A DNA stretch of 64,000 bases from Kappaphycus alvarezii (GCA_002205965.3 NADL03000129.1:62001-126000), one strand, 5' to 3'; positions 1 to 11,457 are shown, counted from the stretch's first letter. Notes: a model not told the origin generated them from the letters alone. Translations and numbers: made by a program.

Positions 1-716
1 ATCCCTCCGACCCGCTCACGAAAAAGGAGTCCTGTATCTGACATGCTCAAGCTCCTTTTATTTGATGTATCTATACCTATAGATATGAGTGATATTTTAT
101 CTCAGGATTCGTCTCAGTCAACAGGATAAATTTAGTGCAATATTTCAAAGGGATAGTGGTGTAAAAACTTACTAAATATTTTAATTTCTATCCCGTTGTC
201 CTACAGTAATGCAGAATTGTGGAACAATATTTTTTTGAGGCCCACAATTCATATTTGTTGTGAATCATCAAGAAACAACTTTATCTATTTTACACTGGCC
301 CCATTTTATGCTGATTTCAGTGTGAAATAATTTTTATGTCATACATTTTGGTTTTTATGCTATACAGGCTACAAGTATTGCATTTATGCTGTCAACAAAT
401 TATTATCTGGATGAGTGCTTACCTGGAAAGTACTGCAATAATTATTGCCGACCCTGAATCATGTCTATCAAAATTATCGTATGGCTTGCTTGATTTTTTT
501 AGCAGATTCACCATGGCGTAGAGTATAAGTAGCCCTAGGTTGCTAGAAATACATTTTTTATCATTGAGTTATCGAAATATTTCCCTCGATCAGCTATCAT
601 TAAATTTGGTTTTCTATTCGTTATTCATTCTAAGTCCAATTGTGCCTTTTTTTTATTTATTGAAGTTGGAACTATTTATTTGGATCTACCTATCCCAATT
701 ATTTTGCAAGCAGTAG
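1..716. other. AT-rich intergenic DNA, no gene seen
   Basis: AT-rich sequence with frequent stops in all frames. The longest open stretch (336-521, + strand, 61 codons) has no recognisable motif and looks like chance. It abuts the copia relic that starts near 717, so it may be that element's decayed integrase-to-RT linker, but I see nothing that proves this. Confidence 0.5.
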
Positions 717-2222
717 CTGAATGAAGCGATATCCAGTTCGGAGTGGCCATCATGGTTGGACTCCATCGCCGAATAGTTTTAAACTCTCAACGAACATGGT
801 ACATGACGCTTAAGCAAAGATCTGCCAAATAAACTTGCGCTATCATCCGGGGTCATACTCAAGCTCAAGAGAGATACCGCAGGCTGCACAACGAGATTTA
901 CGGCTTCACTTGTCGCACGTGGGAACTTAAATGCAGAGCAGGTGGACCATGCAGAACTGTATGCCCCTGTGGCCTGCATTGAGCCAGTCCCTACTTTACT
1001 CGCAGTATCGGCTGCCAAAGACTGGGAAGTGAACCAAGTGGACGCGAGAGGCGCTTTTTCGTATGCCCCAATGAATGATATGAGCCGATTCTGGATCCGC
1101 CTTCCGCCCATCAGTAGTGTTTAGTCCGCTTCCGGCCAGATTGTTTTGCCGGAGAAGTTCCTGTATGGTTTGCGGAACGCACCGAAGCTCTGGGAAGAGC
1201 ACTTTGCCCAATCGGTACGCTAATCTAGTCTGAAAAAAGGTTAGCTCATGGGCCGCCTATTCATCCGTCATGAAACCAATCCAGTCTACGTTATTATGTT
1301 TGTTGATGAACTTCTGGTCGTTGGCTCCCGACTAGTAGTGGACAGAATCAAGACATTCCTACCACGGCTGTTCACTGTTATGGACTTAGGACAGTGCTCC
1401 TACTTTTTGGAAATCAAGATTGACAGCTAGGAAAAAGGACTGTTCTTGTCGCAGGAAGTATATCCGCAGCAGATAGTGCAGCACTTGTCGTTTGCACACT
1501 ATAATCCCAACATGTCACCGCTGCCGCTCGCGCACCTAGTCTACGAAGAGCAGAAAGCACTGTCAGAAGAAGCCCAATTGCATATCCAGAGTAATCCGTA
1601 CCGTTAGCTCCTGAGAGGGTTACTGTACTTGGCTACATGCCCACTGCACTGAAATATGATCAAATATCCAATCCAATATGTGGACGGCACCACCTCGTAT
1701 GGCATCTTTCTGCCGAAGCAAGGCGGAAAATTGGACAGGGATAGTGTGACGCCGACTGGGCCAGGGACCTAACCCACGGGCGGTCCCGGACGGGTTATTT
1801 GTTGTTTTTTGAATCAAGAGACTGTCACATTGCGCTCCAAACTCTAAACGGCAACCGCCAAATCGACCATCAAAGCTTATTCTTATGCCATGATGGTCTG
1901 TTTAAGAGATATTTTGTGGTTACGGCGTATTCTGTCCACCTTGGGTTTTCCACAGGAGTCCTCTACAAAATTCCATCACGGCAATCTGTGGACTGTCTCC
2001 TGAACCGAAAATACACAAGGCCTAAGGCGGGCCAAACATGCAGGTATCAAATACCACGTGGTTCGGGACGGTGTGTAAGAAAAGGTAGTGGCAATACCGT
2101 ATGTTGAACCGCCAAGAACCGAGCCGACTCACTCACCAAAGTCCTGATTGGAGATGTGTTCGAGGATCACCGCTCCTGGATGTTCGTCTGTCTGTCGGGT
2201 CAGTTTTTCCTGTTATACTCGT
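717..2222 (+). pseudogene. Copia-type retrotransposon pol relic (RT and RNase H)
   Basis: This is a degenerate Ty1/copia polymerase. Read across frames it gives, in order: the RT entry (EAISSSEWPSWLDSI, near 717-770), the LVARGN...ELYAPVA segment (about 900-975), DWEVNQVDARGAFSYAP (about 1021-1070), KFLYGLRNAPKLWEEHF (about 1155-1205), the catalytic region as FVDELLVVG (about 1300-1325, where YVDD is usual) and MDLGQCSYFLEIKI. A decayed RNase H follows, ending in GLRRAKHAGIKYHVVRDG (about 2020-2075) and ADSLTKVLIG (about 2120-2150), which is the normal end of copia pol. In-frame stops near 1123, 1430 and 1605 and several frameshifts rule out function. Gag, integrase and LTRs were not found. 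The RT active site has Glu where the second Asp is expected. Assignment to the RVT_2/copia family is firm; edges are approximate. Confidence 0.85.
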
Positions 2223-2294
2223 GAGTCCGTGTCGTGGTACAGCAAATCAGGTGACTGGGCCAGATACATGTCTCGGGATATGTGAAGATGTGCT

Positions 2295-2602
2295 TCAAAT
2301 GGTCGTAAAGTGTAAATACTGATACATAACACCCTGTCTAAGTGGTTGCAAGGGCATACAACTAAAGGCTCCCCAAACTGCTTTACCCAGAAGTTCATCT
2401 TTTTGTGGTTCAACGAAGTGCTGACCAAATGCTGTTGTTAGGTTTATATGCAATTGAACGAAACATACACGTTGGTCATTTAGACATGGACGCACGTGCA
2501 TTTGTTCACAGCGAGGCATTATCAATATCAAATTCATCGTCCTCACAACATTTGTTTTGTGAAAGTGATTACCTCAGCAATACTCTAGAGCTAGTGATTT
2601 AG
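2295..2602 (+). pseudogene. Copia-type RT fragment
   Basis: A short open stretch resembles the copia RT segment that runs from LVARGYNQ through the PVV box to DVKTAFL. Here it reads LVARAYN, a stop, then YPEV, VVQRSADQMLLLGLYA and VGHLDMDARAFVHSE. The next expected block (YMEQPEGF and onward) cannot be recognised. It lies just after copia relic 1 on the same strand but repeats a domain already present there (compare 1021-1070), so it is a second element and not a continuation. It could be a piece of the element that starts at 2781 only if the order were rearranged, since RT should follow gag. Moderate confidence, based on motif order over about 60 residues. Confidence 0.55.
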
Positions 2603-2780
2603 AACCATATATACGTAGCTTGAGCTATCCAAACTCGCTGAATCGAAAGTAGCGAGTACGAATTACTCACCTTTGCATCTAAGTTCAACACGACCAAGAC
2701 TAACACCTTGATCTTCTAAAGTTTCGTACCTAGACTAACCGCCAGCTCTCGTTCAAACCCCATCAAAACTCCCACAGTTT

Positions 2781-3525
2781 ATGGGCCCAGAACCCATGAT
2801 GAACAACATAAGATATGCGATTGAAAAGTTAACGGAGAAGAACTACTCTGTGTGTTCGTTGCAGTTACGCCATATTTTGAAGTCTCGTGATTTTTGGCGC
2901 TTTATTGAAGAAGACCCTGATTTCGAAACAGAGATTAAAAAGGATGATTCCGTGGATGTGTATCAAAGAAAAAGAAAGGGCATAGGCCACAGCAACAGTG
3001 TTGGCCGAAATTTTTACTGCATTTTGACTCTAAATAGTTGCCTTCATTGGCAAGGAAAAGGGATCCTAAAGAGGTGGGATGCTCTAGAGAGCTTACAAAG
3101 AAGCAAGTCTGCATCAAGTCAGTATACTCTGAGAAAAAAATTGTTCAGACTCCGTATTAAGGAAGGTTAGTCAATTAAGTCATACATTGAAGAAATATGT
3201 GAAATTGAAAATGATCTAACATTAAGTGGCTATGAACTACAATCGAGCGACAAAAAGTTTGCTCTTTTACTGGGCTTGGGGAAGGATTATGAAGTGGCAA
3301 AAGCTGTACTTCAGAATAGTATGGATTTGTCATCCGAGGAAACTGTCTCCAGATTGGAGATAAGAGAAGAGGAACTGAACATAAAATGAAGGAGTACCAA
3401 AGATAAAACAAACGCATTCTACACTGGAAAGGGTAATAATAAGCAGAAACCATTTAATGGAAAGGATCATGGTTGTGGCAAACGAGGCCATCAGTTTTAC
3501 AAGTGCTACCTTAATGCATAATTAA
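2781..3525 (+). pseudogene. Copia gag (capsid and zinc-knuckle remnant)
   Basis: The frame from ATG 2781 opens with IEKLTEKNYSVCSLQLRHIL and FWRFIEED, the classic copia gag start in which the LTxxNYxxW motif has Cys for Trp. It stays open for 129 codons to a stop at 3168, then continues in frame as SYIEEICEIENDLTLSGYEL, a typical gag helix. Near 3466-3515 lies a nucleocapsid-like stretch, CGKRGHQFYKC, in which the first Cys of the CX2CX4HX4C knuckle is not in place. The product would package the element's RNA. In-frame stops after 3387 and 3519 and the broken knuckle indicate a non-functional copy. Confidence 0.8.
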
Positions 3526-5290
3526 AGAATTATACGCCTCATTTTAAAAACCAAACCTGAAATTGAGGAAATAATTCGCAGTCTGAATGAGAGGGCAAAG
3601 CGTAGGGATGCGAGAGACAGTACTGCTAGTATTGGAGGCGGCAGTAATGACATAGCATGTGTTGCCTTTGGTACTGAATTAGAGGACATGAATAAATCAT
3701 GGTTTTTAGGCAGCTGCGCTACTCAACACATGACGACTCAGCGTGATGCTTTATTTGACTATGAACCAATGTAAAATGCTGCTAATACTATAAGCACAGT
3801 ATCCGAGGGTGAGATACTTAAAGTGAAGGGTCATGGTACATCGTATCTAAAACAGTACATAGACGATGAATGGAAGACCATTCGTTTAAATATAGTCGCT
3901 TATATGCCATATATCAGAACAAGTCTGGTTTCACAGCCCTTGGCACAAAAGGCAGGTATAAGCATTCCGTATCTAGGAGGTTCTACTAAGGTGATTGCTA
4001 GACATGGTACTAACACTGTCATGATCGGAAGTAATGAAGTGCATGGAATTTGTGAACTGACAGGTGCTGCTGCTAGTAAGGCTAAAGTTTTCATGCTTAA
4101 TGAGGGGTCAAATGACGACATGAAGTTGATGCACAGAAGATTTCGTCACACAAATACAAATACTATAGAACAAATGATACTTCATTATGTGGTAGAGGGC
4201 CTTAATAAGGTCAAAATGGTAATTCAAGTATGTGCCTTGAATACTGTGATCGGAAACAGTCTGCTGTACCACCCCTCGTCGTGAAAAAATACCAAGAGAA
4301 GTCTTGGAACTAATTAATTCTGATATCGTAGGACACACCAGAGTGGAATCACTTGGTCGATCTAAATAGGTTCTAGGTTCCTTGATGATGCTAGAGGGGA
4401 GTCTTGGGTAAGATTCCTACAAGACCGATCAAAGGCACCCAAAGCTTTGGGGTGTCTATTCAATGTCGTAAAGAACATAAATAAGAAAAGGTCAAGTACG
4501 CCATGACTGATGGTGCAAAGCAGTGCATGTACAGGGAGCTAGAAATCAGTTTTAATAGAAAGGTCATTGTGCATGAACCAACTCCTCCATACCTACCCGA
4601 ATCAAAACGGGAGAGCAGAGATACTTATTCGAACACTGGTTGAAGGAGCCAGGACTATTTTGTCAGAACTGAAAATCATTAATAATCTAGAAGATTGTGA
4701 ATTTTTAAGGGCTGAAGCCGTATCTACAATGACCTACGTCAGGAACCGAACTCTTACGAAGTCAATTCGTTTGAATACATGACACCTCATGAGATTGTAT
4801 ATGGCACTAAACCAGACGTCTTAAATCTACTCATTTTTGGATCAAAAGTGAAAGTTAAGAAACCTAAGCCGTATATGCAAGGAAAGTTTGATGTTTGTAC
4901 ATGGGAAGGGATCCATATCGTTTATGCCGCTGCGTCCGCATACAGAATTTATATACCGAATGATAGGAAGATAATTGTATCAAGGGATGTACTCTCTATC
5001 GAAAATATGGTCTCACCGCCTGTTAATAGTGTTAATTTGGTTTGAATGACGGCTCAGAAACCTCAGACGGAGAAGATTATAGTCACAGTCAACTTCAAGA
5101 CAATGAATGTAATGATTCAGATTCAAACTTGGACATAGAAAAGCTCATACAAGAGAATGAGGATATGCTAACGCATATTCAAAACGGTGGAAAACGGAAA
5201 TCCAGGTGACCAGAAAGATAGAGATACGACAGTATGCTCGCTTATTTGGTTGTGGAAGAAATTAATAGGCGTTCAGAGCAAAAGACACCG
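3526..5290 (+). pseudogene. Copia protease and integrase region, degenerate
   Basis: WFLGSCATQHM (about 3700-3732) stands where copia protease has WxxDSGAxxHM. The catalytic Asp is replaced by Gly, so the protease is dead. From 3823 a 153-codon frame carries the protease tail and then the pre-integrase block MKLMHRRFRHTNTNTIEQM (about 4119-4175). The integrase core is shredded between 4290 and 4560, with several stops. It recovers as YPNQNGRAEILIRTLVEGAR (about 4591-4650), which holds the third catalytic acidic residue of the DDE triad. It continues through MTPHEIVYGTKPDVLNL and IFGSKVKVKKPK to IIVSRDVLSIEN (about 4966-5010), the standard integrase end. An acidic, Ser-rich linker follows at 5050-5200. 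Confidence 0.8.
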
Positions 5291-6598
5291 TCTACTTTAC
5301 ATGAAGCAGTGAGTTGTCTTTATAAAAAGGATTGGATTGATGCAAATAGATAGAAATGGACTCACTAATTAAATATGATGTGTTTGAAGTGGTCGAGCTG
5401 CCTAAAAATAAGAAAAACATTCGAGCTAAGTTTTTTTAGTTTTAAAACCCGACGAGAATGGTACACTACTGTATGACATAAGGCACGGATACTAGCGAAA
5501 CGTTTTTTCCAGATTCATGGCGTTGACTATTTTGAAGTGTTCTCTCTAGTAACCAAGTTCACCACTCTAAGGTTTTTATTGGTGATTGCTGATGTACACG
5601 ATATGGAGATTGATCAAATAGACATAAAAAAAGCCCTTTTAAACGGTGAACTTGAGGAGGAGATATATTTGGAGCCGCCTAGGCTACCAGTTGAACTACA
5701 GAAGCAGTTTAATTACAAGTCTTGTCAGGGCAAGAAGTGAAGTTTAAAGAAAAGTATATATGGTCTACGGCCAGCATCGAGAACTTTTGGTATTAAGTTC
5801 CATAGGGTAATGTTACACCCCGATTCACGCAGTCTACGGCTGCCCCATGCCTTTACTTCAAAAAAATGGATGAACTTTATGTGTATGTCATTTTGTATGT
5901 CGATGACGTACTGATACCATCGAAAAGCATTAAGGTATTTCAAGATGTGACGGCCATGTTAAAACGGCATTTTGAAGTTAGAGACTTGAAGGCAGCAAAA
6001 TATTTTCTCGGTGTTGCCACTTGTCGAATAGAAAGAAACGGACTATAAGAATTGGTCAGAAGCAATATATACTTTATGTTTCAGGGAAGTTTGGTATAAA
6101 TTCTTCTAATTGGACCTATACACCAATGGTTGCGAGGTCAAATCTCGACTATGATAATGAACGGAGAAAACAAGATGGCATTTCCATACCGTGAGCTCGT
6201 CTGTTTTCTCATGTACTTGGCAGTGACAACAAGGCCATACATTATGTATGCAGTTGGAAAACTGGCGAGATACTACAGTTGGGCTGCAGAAATACATTAA
6301 ATTGTAGCCAAAAGGGTGTTGCGATACTTGAAAAATACCCTGGATTGCAGTATATGTTATATGGAAAGCAGTGAATCTGTCAAAGACGGAATCATTGATT
6401 CTGAATGGTCTGGTAACAAGTCGAAGAAATCAACTAGCGGTTAAGTGTTTCGTATTTATGGAGGAGATTTTTCATTGAAGTCAAAATTTCTGACTGTTGT
6501 TGCACGTCTACTGCTGAAGCTGAATATATAGCTCAAGCATTTGCAACAAGGGAGGTTCTATGGATTATGAAGCTGTGCATTGATTTCCAAGTTCCTCA
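5291..6598 (+). pseudogene. Copia reverse transcriptase and truncated RNase H
   Basis: RT starts with YKKDWIDANR (about 5320) and runs through IDQIDIKKALLNGELEEEIYLEPP (about 5605-5670), KSIYGLRPASRTFG and the catalytic YVDD (5896-5907), which is intact. FLGVATCRIERNG comes next. RNase H is seen as YRELVCFLMYLAVTTRPYIMYAV (about 6189-6255), VLRYLKNTLDCSICY, a degenerate SEWSGNKSKKSTSG block, and TAEAEYIAQAFATREVLW. The frame is broken by stops near 5738, 6048, 6299 and 6443. The RNase H domain ends at residue pattern DFQVPHV exactly where the gypsy LTR begins. About 80 codons of RNase H are missing. Confidence 0.85.
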
Positions 6599-7128
6599 TG
6601 TGGTATAAGACCAATAGGGTGCGTAGGTAGCCACTAACAAAAGGGTACCTAGAACGCAGATGAGCACCGCAGGAGCACGGATATTCGCCTAAAGGAGGTT
6701 TCGAGGGTAGCACTAGTAAAAGGGTAGGTTCATTGCGCGGGCTGTTAACCTTAAGGGGATAAAGGGGTCACCTTAGAGGTGTCGACGGCTTGAAGACCTA
6801 GAGTTGGGGGCCAAAGGGTGCTTCCCTTTACGACTTTGCTACTTCCACTCCTACCGTCCTCCTTATAAGGTGAGCTACCCTACTACAACTACTGTAAATC
6901 TACACTACTGTACGTTGCTCCTAAAGGATAAGTGGCCCCACTACCGCCACCTCCTCGATCCACCAATAGTAGCTATCTATTCTAAAATATCTAATCAATT
7001 ACCTAATGGTCCACCTGGTGTCCCCACATGGGCCATGGCGGTCCAGTCCACTCTCCCCGGCTTACAGCCTCCCATAGGTGACAGGTCTTACAGTCCGCAC
7101 TGTACTCCAAAGGTGCTACTGTACTACA
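6599..7128 (-). repeat. 3' LTR of the gypsy element (left copy)
   Basis: About 530 bp, matching 14095-14620 end to end. On the + strand it starts TGTGGTATAAG and ends CTGTACTACA, so it has TG...CA termini. I count roughly 15 substitutions and four short indels against the other copy. A palindromic CCTTATAAGG at 6861-6870 is conserved in both copies and could be the TATA region; that is inference. The GTACTACAG-type terminus echoes the TACTGTAC words common in host DNA here. Confidence 0.93.
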
Positions 7129-7142
7129 GAACCCCCTCCTCA
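7129..7142 (-). other. Polypurine tract of the gypsy element
   Basis: Directly inside the 3' LTR the element strand reads GAGGAGGGGGTTC and then the LTR start TGTAG. This purine run is where plus-strand DNA synthesis is primed in LTR retrotransposons. Its position and composition fit the role. Confidence 0.7.
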
Positions 7143-8060
7143 AATGGCGATACGTCCTCGTGACGCGCTCGGTACAAGATCACCCCTTTGGTTTGAGTAC
7201 CGTTACCTCCCCTTGGTTCCGGAAAACGTCAGTTCCAAATTTACCCGACGGTGCCAAAAAGTTTGCCCTCCCCTCATGTCTCGACCATCGTACTCTCCTC
7301 ATAAAGTGACGCGTCCGCCTGTGGTCCTTCCGAAACCCCTTTGCAAACCACTTACTGCGCTTCTTCGACGTCCTCCTCACCTCCCCGGTGCATCATGCCT
7401 GACCCCACCGCACCTTCCCCTTTCTACGCGTATGCTGCGCCGCGTCGGGAGTCCTCCAATCCGCCTCCGGTGACCGCCGATCCGCCTTCGCTCTCTGCCT
7501 CTCTTCCGCTTTCCACCCTTCGGGCGCCTCCCGTTTCGACTGCCGCACCCAATCCCCGGAGAACCCATCACTTGCGCCTATGCCGCCCGTTCCAACTCAG
7601 AAACTTGCTCCGCCAGTCTCCTCTCTGCCAAGTGCATGGCTCCCCGCTGACCCATATGCCGACCTTATCCTGATCACCCCCCGTCGTCTGCGCCGGCATT
7701 CTCCTCGCGGTGGAGCAACGATATCAGCCTTGAGGAGTACCGCACTCTTCGTCATCGCCGTTTCGACGTGGAGCGCTTCGATTTCGCGAAGCCGGTGCAA
7801 GTTCGTGACCTTGGACGGTGCGTAAGAAGCACTCACCCCGAAACGCCGTGTTGGAGACGCTACCACCGACTTGGAGTTCTTGTGCGTGCCCGCCGAGGAG
7901 GAGTACGTGCAATAACTTGATCGTCTCTTGCGATACCCAACGTCCGATTACGAACCCTACAAGGCGTGTGTTTCCCTCGTTTGCTTCTCCATCCTTAAGG
8001 TGCCGTTTTTCCCCCGTGTATCCTCAAACTCCGTCTCTTATCGGCAATATCGCTCCGGCA
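7143..8060 (+). other. GC-rich tail of the gypsy element with + strand open frames
   Basis: About 0.9 kb between the chromodomain stop and the polypurine tract. It is clearly GC-rich. On the element strand I see no domain. On the opposite (+) strand there are overlapping open frames (7078-7473, 7341-7673, 7580-7825, 7818-8093) rich in Pro and Ser. One frame near 7680-7810 reads like ordinary protein (ISLEEYRTLRHRRFDVERFD). The pieces lie in different frames, so any gene would be broken. This could be an antisense accessory ORF, captured host sequence, or shadow of a lost minus-strand extension. I do not recognise a family. Confidence 0.35.
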
Positions 8061-8064
8061 GGGG

Positions 8065-8262
8065 TTATCGTTTCGCTCGCCAATATTGGATGATGAAGTG
8101 GTCGGGAACATCAGTTTCATATAACCACTCATCATCCTTGGGGGCGTTACCAAACCACCTGACGCGGTATTTGTACCCCGGCCCGTGACGTCTATGACTC
8201 ACGAGTTTTTCTACTGGGTACATATCGCTCTCCAACGGGGGTCTCGACTCAGGCGTAGACAC
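8065..8262 (-). pseudogene. Chromodomain at the integrase C-terminus
   Basis: The frame reads YPVEKLVSHR, YKYRVRWFG, DDEWLYETDV and HFIIQYW before the stop. This matches the chromodomain pattern: a beta strand with VEKIL, then YLVKWKG, then xxxTWEP, then an IxxYx helix. In chromoviruses this module binds histone marks and steers integration. The aromatic cage is only partly conserved: the usual W of TWE is present in EW, and the Y/F of the first strand is present in MYPVE. It is joined to the integrase C-terminal frame (8211-8489) by a frameshift, so it belongs to the same ancestral polyprotein. Confidence 0.8.
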
Positions 8263-9305
8263 TGTACCCTCCTTGGTGCGGCACTCGCGTTCCCCTCGGG
8301 TCTAGGCATATCTTCCTCCTGTACAGTAGGCGAAACTGAGACTCTGTCTTGACTCACCGTAATAGCGATGCCGTTCTCCTCTATGGTGACCGTGTGAGAA
8401 TTCACTTTCAACACCTTAAAGGGGCCCGTCGTCTTCACCATCAACTTAGCGGACTTGTTGTCCTCCTCCGCTTGGGCGTCCGGGTCCACCAGGTACCGCT
8501 ACTTAAAAGTGGGGCGATCAATGTAGACCAAATCGCCCATTTTCACCTTCAACGGAACCCGAACCCTCTTGTCAAAGTCCGCCTTGTATCGCCTCTGGGT
8601 GTCATCCATTTTCGTCTTCGCCTTCTGGAGAGAATCCGCAACCTTTCGGAGCGCGTACTTCTTGAACTCCGCGGGTGTCAATTCCTTGTTAGCCAGATGG
8701 GATAAGTCCGCCGATGGGAGACTCGTCACGTGAATAGACGGGGGATGACGCGTTAGCACCAAATCAAATGGCGTCGTCCCCGTCGTTCGATGCACCTGAA
8801 GGTACGCATGTGTAAGCGGCTCCACTAGACGATCCCAATCCTTCTGGTTCTCGGCGACGTAGTGACGGAGGCGTTGGACGATCATCTTGTTGAATCGTTC
8901 AACTTGTCCGTTCGCTCTTGGTTGATACGCTGTAGTAAAACAAAGTTTCACCCCTAGGAGTTGATAGACCGCCGCAAAGAACATAGAGGCAAACTGTGGC
9001 CCATTATCCGTTAGGAGATAAAACGGTACACCATAAGGATAAACCTAATGGATAAGAAAGGCTTGGGCTACAGTTGTTGCCTTCGTGTCCTTCAACGGGA
9101 GGCTGCGGCACAATTTAGAAAACCTATCGGTGATCACCAAAACGTGGCGGATCCCATCATCCATTCGGGGGAGAGGACCAAGAAGGTCCATTGCCAGAAA
9201 CCCAATGGGCCGGCCGCCGGGAACAACTTCAAGGAGTTTTGGTGACTCCTTACGTTGCCTCGATTCTTGACGCAGCTCTCGCAGTTTCCTTTGGTGCGGA
9301 AGACG
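8211..9305 (-). pseudogene. Gypsy integrase (zinc-binding end, core and C-terminal domain)
   Basis: Element-strand translation gives NCESCVKNRG (about 9290-9260, half of the HHCC zinc site). It then gives MDLLGPLPRMDDG (first catalytic Asp), VITDRFSKLCRSLPL, LTDNGPQFASMFF (second Asp) and TAYQPRANGQVERFNK (third catalytic residue, Glu), so the full D,D,E triad is readable. One TAG lies near 9046, in FLIH-stop-VYPYG. The C-terminal domain follows at 8499-8984 as RRYKADFDKRVRVPLKVKMGDLVYI. After a short break near 8490 comes GPFKVLKVNSHTVTIEENG (8211-8489). Frame changes separate these parts. Confidence 0.88.
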
Positions 9306-10105
9306 TCACTCATATTCGGTCAGTAAAACTCTCGCCTTAAGTGTAATACATCTTCGACCCTCCCGGGTGCCCCGAAATCTCGAGTAGCGAGGGCGAGCGA
9401 GGATGTTAGCCCTCAACGGCTCCGGAACGACCACATGCAAGGTACCATCTAACTTCGACAACCGAACGAGGAGTCCGTTCGCCCCAAGGTGATACGGTGA
9501 CTTCTCCTGATCGGCGAGCGTCGTCAATTCCCTACACCACGGGTCTTTTCGTTGCGCTTCCAAAATCTCCTCAAGGGTGACTGGCGGCTCCGAATCAATG
9601 GTGATCGCTTCTCCTCGGACGTCCGGCATAGAGAAATACACGGCGGCGTCCAAGTCATACCCCAAGGCAAAACACGGAATCTCCTCATCCAAAGGTGACT
9701 GATCGCTCCCATCGGTGGCCAATCTCGACATGGCGTCCGCGAGGTTTGTCTCTTGCTGGATTGTATCGTACTTCAAAAGTCGAAATCGCCAATCGGAGTC
9801 TCCAACGGGCCAACCTTCCGTTACATCCGTGATATTTAGCAACCACTGTAACGGTTGGTGATCGTGCGGAGGATGAAGCGTTGCCCTTCAAGGTAAGGCC
9901 GTAAGGTGATGACGCTCCATACTACAGCAAGACACTCCCTTTCGGTGGCACTGTAGTTTCTCTCCGCTTTCGACAGCGTACGACTCCAATACCCATAGGT
10001 GCAGTTCTCCTGAAGGTTGCTCCTGTAGTAAGCACAACCAACTTGGCGATCGCACGCGTCTGTGTCAACATAAAACGTTTGATTCGCCTTTGGGAGAGCC
10101 AACAC
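9306..10105 (-). pseudogene. Gypsy RNase H and connection to integrase
   Basis: The stretch 9836-10105 reads QTFYVDTDACDRQVGCAYY, LSKAERNYSATERECLAVVW and LRPYLEGQRFIL. This is the Ty3/gypsy RNase H: Asp of the first strand, the Glu of TERECLA and the LRPYL block. A frameshift near 9840 leads into WRFRLLKYD and NLADAMSRL, the end of RNase H, followed by the linker EAQRKDPWCREL that precedes the integrase zinc domain. The role is removal of RNA from the RNA-DNA hybrid during reverse transcription. Confidence 0.88.
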
Positions 10106-10253
10106 CGGGGAGACGTCAGCGCCTTCCTCAGCTCCTGAAACTAGAACTCCTCGTCGGTGAGCAACTCAAATTCGAAGGGCTGGTCCTTCGACAGCTTCTT
10201 CGTCAAGGGATGAGCAATGCGCGCATAGTTCTTGACGAATCTTCTATAGACGT

Positions 10254-11300
10254 TCACACACCTAGAAAGGAGCGTAGTTCCGTCTGATCCTGAGGTGGCC
10301 GAGCCTTTTCGAGCGCCTTTAGGTTCTTCGACGCCACTTCCAGCTTACCTGGGCGCACAACGTGTCCCAGGTAATCCACCGCGTGCTCGAAGAACTTGCA
10401 CTTCTTCAGCTTCAGCGATGCTCCGGCCGCCTGTAGGAGTGACAAAACCGTACGAAGGTGTTCGAAGTGCTCCCTTCTGTTCTTGGAGTACACTTGACGT
10501 CGTCTAGATACACCAAAGCGTACTGCCACTTGCACCTTGAAAGGATGATGTCGACCGCCCTCTGGAAGGTGGCCGGCGCATTCTTTAACTGAAGGGCATG
10601 CGAACAAACCGATAAAGCCCCGAGTGGCAGTGAACGAATCCCTGTCGGTGGATCGACGGGCACTTGCCAATACCCACTATTACAGTCCAAAGTGGAGAAC
10701 ACCTCGCATCACCTAAGGAGTCGATGCACTCATCCATTCTGGAATGGATAAGCGTCGCGCACCGTTACGGAGTTCAGGCGCCGGTAGTCCACACAGAACC
10801 GCAACGACCCATCCGGCTTCGAATAAGCACCACAGGACTTGCCCACTCCGCTCGGACGGCTCGATGACTCCCTCATGGAGCATACGATTCACCTCTTGGC
10901 GTTCCACTTCTCTTGCTTTCAACCCTGCTCTATACAGTTGTTGGTGAATCGGCCTTGCTCCGGACATCAATTGGATTCTGTGCTCCGTCGCCTTGATGGT
11001 TCCCAGTTTCCCAGACCACATCGCTTGAAACTCCTTCAATAAATCGATCACCTTTTGGCGATCTTCGCGACACTGTACTCCAATATGGACTTCTTTTCTC
11101 CAATCGGTGACCTCACCATCTTCCAACGGTGGCTCATGAAATCCCTCCTCCCCAAGAGCGAAGATCGCCTCTGCACTGGGGAGCGCATGGCCCAACACCT
11201 GACTCTTTCGAAGACGCACCGGTCGGTTACTGAAATTCACCAACACCGGAAATGCTTGCGCGGGTATCACGTCTCTAATTCCGTTCGCCATTAGGAGATT
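10254..11300 (-). pseudogene. Gypsy reverse transcriptase
   Basis: RT begins in the 10713-11663 frame with HRIQLMSGARPIHQQLYRAG and [17 protein letters not shown]. It is disturbed between about 10870 and 10710, then continues as FSTLDCNSGYWQVPV (10412-10702; first catalytic Asp) and NAPATFQRAVDII, ALVYLDDV (YLDD near 10499-10512, catalytic Asp pair intact). Another shift leads to REHFEHLRTVLSLLQAAGASL, KKCKFFEHAVDYLGHVV and TELRSFLGV (10254-10670), the thumb. Three frames are needed, so this copy as read cannot make the enzyme. Confidence 0.9.
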
Positions 11301-11457
11301 ATTTGTCGCAGTCCTTGGGGTGTTCCGCAACAGCGATAACCCAACGGCGTCTGTTTGCACTTGAACCACCGCTTGGGACATTGGAGGAACCTCTGCGCCT
11401 TCGCAACGCGTAGTTTGTTCGACGGAGTAGCTCCACCTTCTGGTTTTTGGTTTCTCC

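Larger units (their letters stand above)
2781..6598 (+). mobile_element. Copia-type LTR retrotransposon, degenerate, 3' end lost
   Basis: Gag, protease, integrase, RT and RNase H follow one another on the + strand in the Ty1/copia order (integrase before RT). The internal region begins with a gag ATG at 2781 and ends abruptly at 6598 within RNase H, where the gypsy LTR starts. No LTR of its own is recognisable; the 5' LTR should lie left of 2781 and the 3' LTR is gone. Many stops and frameshifts show that it is an old, dead copy. The missing RNase H tail and 3' LTR are not found on the far side of the gypsy element at 14621, so this is not a simple nested insertion. Confidence 0.85.

Noticed and set aside
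8349..8705. 118-codon + frame
   Set aside because: It is antisense to the integrase C-terminal domain and has no motif of its own.
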